Source of the DNA: Clostridioides difficile CD160
Lineage (GTDB): Bacteria; Bacillota; Clostridia; Peptostreptococcales; Peptostreptococcaceae
Assembly (NCBI RefSeq): GCF_000449425.2
Contig: NZ_AVHW01000112.1
Location: 1-64,000 of the forward strand
Length of the DNA stretch: 64,000 nt
Reading direction: 5' to 3'
Position 1 is the stretch's first letter, and the number at the start of each line of letters is the position of its first letter. The translations under genes were made by a program, and so were the position numbers. Shown here piece after piece: positions 25,700-34,829 of this stretch. The notes beneath the pieces are model-generated. The model saw only the letters and a program-made list of their open reading frames with translations, made no database searches and was not told where the DNA came from.

Positions 25700-26179
25700 T
25701 TACTTATGATATGGTTCTCCATTATTTATCCTATATGCCCTATAAATCTGCTCTAACAATATCAACCTCATCATCTGATGAGGAAAAGTCATCCTAGAAA
25801 AAGATAACCTATAATCTGCTCTTCCTAAAACTTCATCAGAAAGCCCTAGAGAACCTCCAATTATAAAACAGACACTACTATTCCCTCTAACCGCTAAATC
25901 ACTCATCGTCTTAGCTAACTCTTCAGAAGACAAATTTTTTCCATCAATAGCTAAAGCTATAACATAACTATTGTGCTTTATCTTCCCTAAAATTTTCTTA
26001 CCTTCTTTATCTTTTATAATTTCCATTTCCTTAGCACTCAAATTCTCTGGAGCTTTCTCATCGTCCAACTCTATAATTTCCAACTTACAGTACTTAGAAA
26101 GTCTTTTCTTAAACTCATCAATACCTAACTTTAAATACTTTTCTTTAATTTTTCCTACTACAATTATACTTATATTCAT
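25700..26179 (-). CDS. rlmH: 23S rRNA pseudouridine-1915 N3-methyltransferase RlmH
   Basis: This 159-residue SPOUT-family protein has the AdoMet-binding trefoil-knot sequences [15 protein letters not shown] and [27 protein letters not shown], and ends in the family C-terminus NNGEPYHK. It methylates the pseudouridine at 1915 of 23S rRNA in the assembled ribosome. Length and motifs are fully typical. The start ATG has AGGAG upstream. Confidence 0.95.
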   Translation of the reverse strand: MNISIIVVGKIKEKYLKLGIDEFKKRLSKYCKLEIIELDDEKAPENLSAKEMEIIKDKEGKKILGKIKHNSYVIALAIDGKNLSSEELAKTMSDLAVRGNSSVCFIIGGSLGLSDEVLGRADYRLSFSRMTFPHQMMRLILLEQIYRAYRINNGEPYHK

Positions 26180-26246
26180 ATGTTTCTCCTAAACTTAATT
26201 TTGCTACAAATTTATATCCTAATATAATCTATAAACTCTTATAAAA

Positions 26247-28346
26247 TCATCTCTCTCTTTCTTGATTTGCATACTCTATAAACTCTTCAAAAGTTACAGC
26301 TTTGCTGTAATAATATCCTTGATATATTTCACATCCTAATCCATATAACTTATCTCTTTGATTTAAATTTTCAACATACTCTACAATTATATCAAAATCC
26401 AAATGCTTTGAAAGATTTACAATAGACATTATGATTTCACTGCTTCTTTTATTTGTAAGTATCTCTTTGACTAACGAACCATCCAATTTAACTATATCAA
26501 AATTATTATTTTGAAGATATATAAGAGAGCTGTGCCCCATGCCAAAATCATCCATAATTAACTTTACTCCCAAGTTATGTATCGCATTTATACGCTCAAT
26601 AATTATTTGTGAACCTGACAATGCAACTTGCTCTGTGATTTCTATACCTAGCATATTGGGATTTATATCATTACTATTAATTATATTTTTTATTTGCTCT
26701 GGCAACTTAGGGTCATCAAGTTGGTCTGGAGATATATTTACAGAGAATTTAACAGGATTTCTCAGTAGCTTTTCACTCTTCTTTAAATCAACACATGCTT
26801 TATTAATAATATACTCCCCAAGCTCATCTAAAAAGCCTTCTTCTTTAGCCAAGATTATAACTAGTGGTGGATAAATGAATCCCCCTATTGAATGTTTCCA
26901 TCTAAGTAATCCCTCTGCACCCACGACACTTCCATTATAATTAACTTGAGGTTGATAAAAAAGTTCTATCTCTCCTCTTTTCATAGCAAATTTTAAATCT
27001 GAAGCTAACATTTTTGAAATTGACCCTATTTTACCACTGTAATTTAAAAGATTTGGCTGTTCACCTGTTAATTCATACCTTTTTATTAAATTTGTTAAGT
27101 TTTCTATATTATTCTTAAACATGTATGTATATCTATTTTGCGACATTTTTATAAATGGTATATAAATCATAACCCCAATACATAGATTAAACAATTGTAA
27201 CATACTACCTCTTATAGAGCCTGTAGCCATATAGCCACTTAAAAATATAGGTGATGTCCATTCTACAGGAGAAACTGTACATGGAACAAACCCTATAGAC
27301 ATAGCTATATAACTTGTAATAGTTAAGATTATAGGCGTAATTACAAAAGGTACAAACATAATATGGTTAAAAACAATTGGTATTCCGAAAACTAACATCT
27401 CATTTATATTAAAAAGAGCTGGTATGGAAGCAATTTTGGCTAGCTTTCTTACATTTATACGTTTTTCACTAAGAAAAATCGCAATTACTAGACATAGCAA
27501 AGAACCACATCCACCCAACAAGACCATTGTATCAAAAAAAGTCTTAGTAAAAATTTCTGTTGGCAATTGATTATTATTAACTAAATTGATATTAATTGCC
27601 ATACTATTTTCAAATAAACTTTTTGCAACTGTATCTAGTACATTACTCCCATGAATTCCAAAAAACCACATGAAATGCATCAAGAAAATAAATAATAAGG
27701 CACTCATGAGATTTCTTCCCATTTTACTAAACACATTTGAAAATAAATCGTAAAATATATCTTGAAAGTTTGAACTTCCAATTAGACTTATCATTATTAC
27801 TCTAAAAATAGAAAATAAAAATACTACAATTATGAACGGAACTATAGCCGAAACTACCATATTAAAATCTGCATCTGCTCCCTCTGTATGAAACTTTACA
27901 CTTGTGACAAAAGATTCTGTAAGTTTTACAAACAATACAGATGATGTCATAGCTACAATAATAGCTGTAAATAACCACTTGGTCTTAAATACTTCTATAT
28001 AATTAAGTTCATTACCACTTGAAAATACTAAAAATGAGCACATTGCAACTATAGGAACAAGTACTGTATACTTGCTCCCATATATTTTCCCATAACTATA
28101 ACTTATTGTTAATAATATTATTAATGAAATAATTCCTAAAGTAGAATCATTTATAAAGTTAAGTATATTTGTAATTTCTCCATTAAACAAACTTGATAAA
28201 TACTTTTGATAAGCATCAATTGGAAGATTCAAAATGACAAGAGCAGTTGAACCAGCCATAATAGCAGGTATCGCTAAAATCATTCCTTGCTTTATAGAAT
28301 ACAAAATTTTATTATCTTCGACATTTTCGAAATTTCTTTTTAGCAA
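26247..28346 (-). CDS. Fusion of a PTS EIIC (lactose/cellobiose type) with an EAL c-di-GMP phosphodiesterase domain
   Basis: The protein has 699 residues. Residues 1-410 form a polytopic EIIC-like channel, with FGIHGSNVLD and FNINEMLVFGIPIVFN matching the sugar-loop motifs of the family. Residues about 440-690 form an EAL domain. The catalytic set looks complete: GAEGLLRW (EAL motif changed to EGL), SVNISPDQL, IEITEQ, DDFGMGHSSL, KLDGSLV, EYVEN and QGYYYSK. The start is TTG, with GAGGTGAA upstream. The simplest reading is a membrane phosphodiesterase tuned by sugar binding or transport. No EIIA or EIIB is encoded next to it. A similar gene is known in C. difficile. Confidence 0.9.
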   Translation of the reverse strand: MLKRNFENVEDNKILYSIKQGMILAIPAIMAGSTALVILNLPIDAYQKYLSSLFNGEITNILNFINDSTLGIISLIILLTISYSYGKIYGSKYTVLVPIVAMCSFLVFSSGNELNYIEVFKTKWLFTAIIVAMTSSVLFVKLTESFVTSVKFHTEGADADFNMVVSAIVPFIIVVFLFSIFRVIMISLIGSSNFQDIFYDLFSNVFSKMGRNLMSALLFIFLMHFMWFFGIHGSNVLDTVAKSLFENSMAININLVNNNQLPTEIFTKTFFDTMVLLGGCGSLLCLVIAIFLSEKRINVRKLAKIASIPALFNINEMLVFGIPIVFNHIMFVPFVITPIILTITSYIAMSIGFVPCTVSPVEWTSPIFLSGYMATGSIRGSMLQLFNLCIGVMIYIPFIKMSQNRYTYMFKNNIENLTNLIKRYELTGEQPNLLNYSGKIGSISKMLASDLKFAMKRGEIELFYQPQVNYNGSVVGAEGLLRWKHSIGGFIYPPLVIILAKEEGFLDELGEYIINKACVDLKKSEKLLRNPVKFSVNISPDQLDDPKLPEQIKNIINSNDINPNMLGIEITEQVALSGSQIIIERINAIHNLGVKLIMDDFGMGHSSLIYLQNNNFDIVKLDGSLVKEILTNKRSSEIIMSIVNLSKHLDFDIIVEYVENLNQRDKLYGLGCEIYQGYYYSKAVTFEEFIEYANQERER

Positions 28347-28358
28347 AGTTATTCACCT

Positions 28359-29156
28359 CTACTTCATTTCATAAACATTAGAAACATCATTTCGTGATAG
28401 TACATCTAGTTTTACATCCTGTCCAACTACTATATCATTTGATGCTAATACTCCTTTTGAAGTCTCATATGCCAATTCTGGAAAATTATTTTCTTTGCTT
28501 AAGTGTGCCAATAATATAGATTCTGTCCCTTCATTAATAAGCTCAACACAGAAATTAGCTGCATCTTCATTAGATAAATGGCCAGTATTTGACATTACTC
28601 TTTTCTTTAAAGCATATGTATATGACCCCATCATAAGCATATTAGGGTCATAATTTGATTCTAACACTACTAGCTTAGATTTATATAGGTGTTTTTTTAT
28701 ATTTTGAGTTATACATCCTATATCAGTAGCTATAGATATCTTTTCATCACTTTCTGTATAGAAATTGTATCCAACTGGGTCAGACGCATCATGTTCTATT
28801 GAAAAAGGTCTAACTATAATATCTCCTAATGAATAAGTTTTATCATTTTCAAAAACTTTCATATTTTTATCTTTAACATCTCCTAACTTATCCTTCATAG
28901 AACACCATGTCTTTATATTAGCAAATATTGGTATATCAAATTTTCTTGATAATATACCTGCACCTTTTATGTGGTCAACATGCTCATGTGTTATAAATAT
29001 TCCTTTTAATTTATCTGCATCTACATCAATGTCTTTAAGACCTGTAGTTATTCTCTTTCCACTTAATCCTGCATCTACTAGTATATTGGTATTTTTATAT
29101 CCTATATAATGGCAATTTCCACTACTGCCACTTCCGACTGAACAATACTTTAGCAT
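28359..29156 (-). CDS. walJ: MBL-fold hydrolase, YycJ/WalJ-like
   Basis: This 265-residue metallo-beta-lactamase-fold protein begins CSVGSGSSGNC and carries the metal motif FITHEHVDHIKG; later His and Asp ligands lie in FSIEHDASDP and MSNTGHLSNEDA. This N-terminus is characteristic of the YycJ/WalJ group, thought to act in DNA processing in the wal gene neighbourhood. Here no walRK genes are adjacent, so the name is by sequence likeness only. It lies 12 bases upstream of the EIIC-EAL gene and may share its transcript. Confidence 0.8.
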   Translation of the reverse strand: MLKYCSVGSGSSGNCHYIGYKNTNILVDAGLSGKRITTGLKDIDVDADKLKGIFITHEHVDHIKGAGILSRKFDIPIFANIKTWCSMKDKLGDVKDKNMKVFENDKTYSLGDIIVRPFSIEHDASDPVGYNFYTESDEKISIATDIGCITQNIKKHLYKSKLVVLESNYDPNMLMMGSYTYALKKRVMSNTGHLSNEDAANFCVELINEGTESILLAHLSKENNFPELAYETSKGVLASNDIVVGQDVKLDVLSRNDVSNVYEMK

Positions 29157-29196
29157 TCCTTCACCTCTTTTTCTGCCTTATAAATTATATTATACC

Positions 29197-29264
29197 AAAA
29201 AAACAGGAGTTGTCTCGAAATTGATTTTTTCTAATCAAATTTTAAGCTCAACTCCTGTTTTTAA
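29197..29264. terminator. Terminator after the GyrI-like gene
   Basis: A perfect 14-bp stem (29199-29212 with 29249-29262) is bounded by A and T runs. It ends the minus-strand GyrI-like transcript before walJ. Confidence 0.8.
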
Positions 29265-29408
29265 TAAAGAAATATTCCTTCTATACGGCTTACACTTAGG
29301 TAAATATTAGAAATTTTTCTAACTTGCTGTCTTCAGACTTGCTTTACTTTAGCACACAAGATATACAATCTATTTTTATTCAATCACCTATATAATCTCT
29401 ACCTTGTA

Positions 29409-29873
29409 TTAATGAATTGGCAACATCATTTTGGTTAAAAGTTCGCTCGTTGGGCGATTTGGCGTATTTAGGTATTGATAATAAATTTCTCCAAGCATTT
29501 CATATGGACTACTCTGTACCCATGCAAACAATTCTTCTAATGTAGAGTCTTGTAAAAGATAATCACCTTGGTCAATTGCAGTAACTATCTTTTGTGCAGG
29601 TATTTCTATCCCCTGAATATCATCTACGCCTTCCATCTTAGTTGCAGTAGGAAAACCTATTTCAATATTTAAGTTTTCTAAGTCCATATTGTGAAAGCAG
29701 ACAATAGGTGCTCCTGCTACGAAAGTATTTTTACTTTTTATATAGTCCATGATTTTGGCATATCCTTGAGCAGAGAACTCTTGAAATTCAAGCATGAAGT
29801 TAATTGTTTTCCTTATTACTAAAGCATAATATGCACTCTGTTCAACCACAGTAATGTCTGTTATTCTTGACAT
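29409..29873 (-). CDS. GyrI-like effector-binding-domain protein
   Basis: This 154-residue single-domain protein looks like the AraC/BmrR-type effector-binding (GyrI-like/SOUL-fold) domain: an N-terminal VVEQSAYYALVIRKT strand, a VAGAPIVCFHNMDLENLNIEIGFP segment, and a conserved acidic residue in LEELFAWV. Free-standing domains of this kind bind hydrophobic or cationic drugs. The gene is divergent from a MerR gene that carries the same domain at its C-terminus, across 350 bases. Confidence 0.75.
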   Translation of the reverse strand: MSRITDITVVEQSAYYALVIRKTINFMLEFQEFSAQGYAKIMDYIKSKNTFVAGAPIVCFHNMDLENLNIEIGFPTATKMEGVDDIQGIEIPAQKIVTAIDQGDYLLQDSTLEELFAWVQSSPYEMLGEIYYQYLNTPNRPTSELLTKMMLPIH

Positions 29874-30223
29874 TTCATTTCCTCCAATAAGTTTATTTTA
29901 TTTATAGTTAATATGATATCATCTAGCATATATTGTGGCTTGTCCTACAATGCTCTTTTTAAGCCCCAAAGTAATAATATTATTAAATGGCACAAACATA
30001 TTTAAATACTATACATAATATTTTCAATATGCAAACCATAAAGCAAATTACTTTAAAAATACATTATAAATTACTAGGAGTATCAACTCTATATTCCATA
30101 AGGACATTATATATATAAATAGAGAGATAAATAGCTTATTGTATAGTCATATTTAATACGTTATAATTTTCTTGACATTCCAGTGCAGAGGATAGTTTAC
30201 AATTAAAATCGAAGGAGGCAATT
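29874..30223. other. Divergent intergenic region upstream of the MerR gene
   Basis: Apart from the MerR-type promoter at 30172-30203 and the two ribosome-binding sites, these 350 AT-rich bases show no gene or clear repeat. Confidence 0.5.
30172..30203 (+). promoter_or_regulatory. MerR-type promoter with long spacer
   Basis: TTGACA (30172-30177) and TTACAA/TACAAT (30197-30203) are separated by 19 to 20 bases rather than 17. The spacer TTCCAGTGCAGAGGATAG resembles MerR operators that overlap such stretched promoters. The neighbouring MerR protein probably activates its own gene and the downstream BtrH-like gene from here. Confidence 0.6.
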
Positions 30224-31033
30224 ATGTATAGAATAAGTCAGTTTTCTAAAATATCTGGTTTGACTGTAAAAGCTCTACGCTATTATGATAAAGAAGGTAT
30301 TTTAGAACCGTCATTTAGAAATGAAGAAAATCAGTATAGATACTATGATGATGATAATTTGAAAAAAGCAATGCTTATTAAGTATTTACGCTCTTTAGAT
30401 TTTTCTATAATAGAAATCAAAGAAGTTGTTGAAACTGTCAAAAACGAAGATGATTTAGTATATATCTTACAAGAAAAAATTAAATTTATTGAAATGAATA
30501 TTTCAAGAGAAAAGAAACTCATACAGAAAATTAGCACGGCTACATCTTCATTAGAAATTACGCATGAGAATAACAAATACAAAATTGAAAACATTGAAAT
30601 TCAAAAAATGCTTGTTGCTTCTATCAGATTCACTGGAAAGTATAGCGACCTTGATAAGTATGTCCCGTTGCTTTATAAAGCAGTAAAAAATAATAAAGAT
30701 GGAAAACATTTTAACTGCTATTTTGATGAGGAGTATGTTAAAAATGCAGACATAGAATTATGTATACCTCTAAAAAAGCACATTACAGATACAAGTATTG
30801 AGTGTAAAGTATTACCTAAAATTAAAGCAATATGTACAAAACACTATGGTAGCTATGATACTTTATATCTTGCATATAAGGCTATGTTTGAATATGCTAA
30901 TGCTAATAACTTGAAATTTTTGACTCCAAGTAGAGAAGTATATATCAAAGGGCCTGGTGCTATTTTCAGGGGAAATCCTGCTAATTATATAACTGAAATT
31001 ATTTTGCCTCTTGAAATAATAGAAAAGGAGTAA
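30224..31033 (+). CDS. MerR-family regulator with GyrI-like effector domain (BmrR type)
   Basis: This 269-residue protein has an N-terminal MerR winged HTH (ISQFSKISGLTVKALRYYDKEG, residues 3-24), a coiled-coil dimer helix about 80-115, and a C-terminal effector-binding domain (about 125-269). This is the BmrR/TipA-like layout of drug-responsive activators. GAAGGAGG precedes the ATG. The BtrH-like gene starts 2 bases after its stop, with its Shine-Dalgarno sequence inside the merR end, so the two form an operon. Confidence 0.88.
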   Translation: MYRISQFSKISGLTVKALRYYDKEGILEPSFRNEENQYRYYDDDNLKKAMLIKYLRSLDFSIIEIKEVVETVKNEDDLVYILQEKIKFIEMNISREKKLIQKISTATSSLEITHENNKYKIENIEIQKMLVASIRFTGKYSDLDKYVPLLYKAVKNNKDGKHFNCYFDEEYVKNADIELCIPLKKHITDTSIECKVLPKIKAICTKHYGSYDTLYLAYKAMFEYANANNLKFLTPSREVYIKGPGAIFRGNPANYITEIILPLEIIEKE

Positions 31034-31035
31034 TT

Positions 31036-32079
31036 ATGAAAAAATTAATTGAAAGTTTTGTTCCACAAGGCGGGAAACACTGTATTACTAATTCGCTGAA
31101 ACAAATTTTTACTTATTATGGTTATCCAATGTCAGAAGAAATGTTATTCGGATTAGCATCAGGTATATCATTTCTATATTTAAATCAATCTGCCTCACCT
31201 ATGATAAATGGAAGAACAAAAATATTTGAGTTTGAAAATAAACTTGCCAAACGATTAAACATAGAAATTAAATGTAAGTCTGGGAATAATTATTCTAAGA
31301 TTTTTGACAGTACAAAACATTTGGTTGATACAAATAATCCAGTCCTAATTTATGTAGATATGCCTTATATGAAATATCTAGGAATGAACCAAAATAACCA
31401 TTTTGGAGGTCATGCAGTCGTTTTATTTGGATATGATGAAACATCAAGAAAATTTTGGATAAGTGATAGAGATAATCATGATTATCCGATAAAAATTCCC
31501 TCTGGGCAAATATCTCAAGATTATCATATGGTCGATTACGATGAAATTGAAAAGGCACGCAGTAGTGTATATAGACCTTTTCCTGCAAACAATAAATATT
31601 TAATATTTGATTTTACTGGTTTCAGAGTGATTGATAAAGTAATTTTACAAGAAGCTATAAAAGAAACTTGTGATACAATGCTAGCCCCCCCAGCACAACT
31701 TCTGGGTATTAATGGAATCATGAAATTTTCAAAAGAAATACTAAAGTGGAAGCAATTTAGCTCAAACAAACTACGCTTGGCTGGGATAACAAATTATTTT
31801 CAAATCAGTAAAGATGGTGGAACTGGTGGTGGTATTTTCCGCAAGATGTATGGCGAGTTTTTAATTGAATCTGCTCCAATAATAAAAGATGAGAGACTAT
31901 TTGTGATAGGTCAAAAGTTTATTGATGTTTCTGAACATTGGAACGAAATAGCTAATGATATGTGGGAATTATCTCAGACAGCTAATGTTGAACTTTTGAA
32001 GAAGATGTCTAATTCAATCTCACAAATTTATGATGATGAAAAAAATTTGTATTTATCATTAAAAACTACTGTAGATTAG
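31036..32079 (+). CDS. BtrH_N/DUF4872-type papain-fold protein
   Basis: This 347-residue protein has an N-terminal domain of the BtrH type: a probable nucleophile Cys in GGKHCITNSLKQIF (near residue 16), a His in NHFGGHAVVLFGYDE and an Asp in WISDRDNHDYP. These give a papain-like Cys-His-Asp set. The C-terminal half (about 190-347) resembles the DUF4872 partner domain. BtrH itself is an acyltransferase in butirosin biosynthesis. Here, behind a drug-sensing MerR, it may transfer or remove an acyl or peptidyl group as resistance or processing. The function is not established. Confidence 0.7.
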   Translation: MKKLIESFVPQGGKHCITNSLKQIFTYYGYPMSEEMLFGLASGISFLYLNQSASPMINGRTKIFEFENKLAKRLNIEIKCKSGNNYSKIFDSTKHLVDTNNPVLIYVDMPYMKYLGMNQNNHFGGHAVVLFGYDETSRKFWISDRDNHDYPIKIPSGQISQDYHMVDYDEIEKARSSVYRPFPANNKYLIFDFTGFRVIDKVILQEAIKETCDTMLAPPAQLLGINGIMKFSKEILKWKQFSSNKLRLAGITNYFQISKDGGTGGGIFRKMYGEFLIESAPIIKDERLFVIGQKFIDVSEHWNEIANDMWELSQTANVELLKKMSNSISQIYDDEKNLYLSLKTTVD

Positions 32080-32112
32080 AGGTTCTTAAGAACCTCCATT
32101 TCTATTTTTTCT
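32079..32112 (+). terminator. Terminator overlapping the stop of the BtrH-like gene
   Basis: GAGGTTC/GAACCTC (32079-32096, loop TTAA) begins inside the TAG stop codon. It is followed by a T-rich stretch. Confidence 0.75.
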
Positions 32113-32123
32113 GTTCTTTACAC

Positions 32124-32164
32124 AAAAAAAGAAATGCTCCAAATTCTTATTTTGAAACATTCCC
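32124..32164 (-). terminator. Terminator of the M1 peptidase gene
   Basis: An 8-bp stem with two G-U pairs (32131-32138 paired near 32155-32163) is followed on the minus strand by seven T residues. Confidence 0.55.
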
Positions 32165-32174
32165 TGTACAGAAT

Positions 32175-33638
32175 TTACTTGTATTCACTTATAATCTTAT
32201 TTATATCTACCCCTTTACTACTCCATAGCTCTACAAAAGCTCTTCCATTAGCATTTTTATGTTTATATTTATTATAGTATTCATTTAAAGTCTCAAAGAA
32301 TACTTTATCGCCAACTTCTTTTCTTATTTCATTAAAAGCTATTGCCCCTTTTGTATAAACATTTAAGCTGTATTCAGTAGAATTTTTATACTCATTTGTT
32401 GGCTTAAATATATTCTCACTCAAATAACTCTTTGTCTGTATTTCCATAGTCTTTAGAAGTTTATTTGCCATTTCTTTACCATATTTCTGTTCAAAATACA
32501 CTATTGTAGAATATTCAGTAAGTGCTTCATCCAACCAAGGTTCACTTATTTCATCATTTCCAACAGCAGAATACCACCATTGATGTGCTGTCTCATGAGC
32601 AATAACATATTCAAGTAGAAATTCATTTTTTTCATTATATAAACTTTGGTCTATCATAACAAGCATAGGATATTCCATCCCACCTATAAAAAAATCACTT
32701 GCTACAACAGAGTATTCTTTGTATGGATATTTGCCAAATAATTCACTAAATATATCTATTGAGTCTTTTGCAGCTTCAGTTGCTTTTTTAGAAAGTTTTT
32801 TATTTAAATTGTATGTACTAATAGCTACTCCTTTTGAATCCACTTTATTTACATCAAATTTACTACTTAATATAAATGCAAAGTCTCTAACATTTTCAGC
32901 TTCTATTTCATATAACATCTTTTTATTGTCATGTTTGTCATTTATAAGTTTTCCTGTATGAGCAATTTTATATTTATTTGGAATCAATAGTTTCACATGA
33001 AAATCGCTAGTTTCACTATAAAATGGGTCCCCAATTGTTTCATAACTCTTTAAATTCCATCCTCTTTCATCATTAACACAAGCTATAGGAAACCAATTAG
33101 TAACATTTATAGTATTTTCTCCATATCCGAATCTTCCAACTGAATTTGGCATTTTTACATTATATTTTATGTCTAATGATATTTTTTCATTTGGTTTCAA
33201 TTCTTTTCCTAATTCTATTTCTAATATATCATTTTTATCCCCTTTAATTTTATACTCCATTTTACTATTCTTATTTAATATATTCTTTATATCTATGTAT
33301 CCTTCATTAAATCCATTAGGATAAGCTCTTGTCATTTCCTCTTTTTCAAAAGGAGCAAAATCTTTTTTGGAAAAAGCATTTGGATATATATGAAAATATA
33401 CTTTATCCATATTTGATTTTGTATTATTTATGTACTCAACATTCTGATTACACATTAGCCTCTTAGTTTCATCATCAAATATAACATCCATATTATATTG
33501 ATTTATCTTAGAATTATTTTTTTCTTTGTACGTTTCTAAACTGTCATCCTTTTCTATAAAGCAACCTATTATTAATACCACAAATAGAATTGCTACTGAT
33601 AATGTTCTTCTTACTTTTTGGTTGAATTTTATAACCAA
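32175..33638 (-). CDS. M1-family zinc metallopeptidase lipoprotein
   Basis: This 487-residue protein has an N-terminal signal with a lipobox (VVLIIGC, Cys near 26), so it should be lipid-anchored outside the membrane. The gluzincin motif is HETAHQWW (HExxH) with the third ligand Glu in EPWLDEALTEYS, 19 residues later. The exopeptidase GGMEYP motif (GxMEN-like) is present near residue 315. Together these define an M1 aminopeptidase fold, although the sequence is shorter than full M1 enzymes. The start is TTG after GGGAGGAG. It stands alone. Confidence 0.88.
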   Translation of the reverse strand: MVIKFNQKVRRTLSVAILFVVLIIGCFIEKDDSLETYKEKNNSKINQYNMDVIFDDETKRLMCNQNVEYINNTKSNMDKVYFHIYPNAFSKKDFAPFEKEEMTRAYPNGFNEGYIDIKNILNKNSKMEYKIKGDKNDILEIELGKELKPNEKISLDIKYNVKMPNSVGRFGYGENTINVTNWFPIACVNDERGWNLKSYETIGDPFYSETSDFHVKLLIPNKYKIAHTGKLINDKHDNKKMLYEIEAENVRDFAFILSSKFDVNKVDSKGVAISTYNLNKKLSKKATEAAKDSIDIFSELFGKYPYKEYSVVASDFFIGGMEYPMLVMIDQSLYNEKNEFLLEYVIAHETAHQWWYSAVGNDEISEPWLDEALTEYSTIVYFEQKYGKEMANKLLKTMEIQTKSYLSENIFKPTNEYKNSTEYSLNVYTKGAIAFNEIRKEVGDKVFFETLNEYYNKYKHKNANGRAFVELWSSKGVDINKIISEYK

Positions 33639-33762
33639 AATATCTCCTCCCTTTCAAAATGAATATTGCTAGAAAATATTTACATGCTAATCTTGTGACC
33701 TTTTATTTGTTTACAGACAAATATAATATAAAAAATGATATAATTTAATCTGAGGTGATAAA

Positions 33763-34821
33763 ATGTTTTTCAAAGAAAGCAATGAAATAGATTTAGGTGA
33801 AATCACTATTCCCAATATCTTTATAGATATATTTATGCCAATGGCGGACGGGTTATACGTAAAAGTTTATCTTTTAGGTTATAGACAAGCATGTGATATT
33901 ACTTCTAATCCTAAGTTCGACAATAATTCAATAGCCAAAAACCTAAATATACCTTTGTCTGATGTGTTATCTGCTTGGAAATTTTGGGAGGAAAAGAAGA
34001 TTATAAAAATACATGACAATGGAGAATTTGATAGTTTTAATTATTCAATAGAATTTTTAGATTTAAAAAATTTCTATATTGAGAATATATTAGGTAATAA
34101 TTCATCTATAAAATCTAATACAGATCAAGTTGTATCTACTTCTGAAAATCCAAGTATTAGAAAAATGTTCAATTCCATAAATAAAATAGTTGGCAGATAT
34201 CTCGACCCAAGTGAAAAAATAAGTATTATGGATATAATGAATAAATACAATATGAGCCCTGATATGATACTTTGTGCTTATGAATACGTCAAAGATAAAA
34301 CAGGTACATCAAAACCAGTTAAATACATTGAGGGTATTATCAGGAATTGGTATGATTCAAATTTATATACACCAAAAGATGTTGAAGACAGCTTTTTAGT
34401 TAGAAGTGAGAGATATATTTTATATAAAACCATTTTCAATGAGTTAGGATTTTCAAGACAACCATCAAAGTCAGAAAAAGAACTTATGGACAGTTGGTTT
34501 GATAAATTTGATATGGATATGGACTTGATAATAAATGCCTGTTCTAAGTCTAAAAATATTTCAAACCCAAGTATATCTTATATAAATGGTATAGTTAAAA
34601 ATTGGAATGAAAAAAATATAAAAAATTTAAATGATTTAAAGCAAAAAGAGGAAGAACGTATAGTTAAGGAGAATATTAATAAGAAGCAGATTAATACTAC
34701 TCAAAACAACAATACTTACAAGAAAACTAAGTTTCATAATTTCAACGAAACATTCACTCAGTATACCTCTGATGAACTCGATGAGATTATTAAAAAAAGT
34801 CAAAAAGAAAAGTTTAAGTAG
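33763..34821 (+). CDS. DnaD/DnaB-type primosome protein
   Basis: This 352-residue protein has a winged-helix N-terminal region (about 20-100). Two DnaD-like C-terminal domain copies follow (about 125-210 and 220-295), each with the YxxxxIxxxW-type motif: YIEGIIRNWYDS and YINGIVKNWNEKN. A polar Asn/Lys-rich tail ends the protein. It is directly followed by a DnaI-type helicase loader gene (8-base gap), as for B. subtilis DnaB-DnaI, so it is likely the primosome protein that helps load the replicative helicase at the origin. Confidence 0.85.
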   Translation: MFFKESNEIDLGEITIPNIFIDIFMPMADGLYVKVYLLGYRQACDITSNPKFDNNSIAKNLNIPLSDVLSAWKFWEEKKIIKIHDNGEFDSFNYSIEFLDLKNFYIENILGNNSSIKSNTDQVVSTSENPSIRKMFNSINKIVGRYLDPSEKISIMDIMNKYNMSPDMILCAYEYVKDKTGTSKPVKYIEGIIRNWYDSNLYTPKDVEDSFLVRSERYILYKTIFNELGFSRQPSKSEKELMDSWFDKFDMDMDLIINACSKSKNISNPSISYINGIVKNWNEKNIKNLNDLKQKEEERIVKENINKKQINTTQNNNTYKKTKFHNFNETFTQYTSDELDEIIKKSQKEKFK

Positions 34822-34829
34822 GTGATTAA

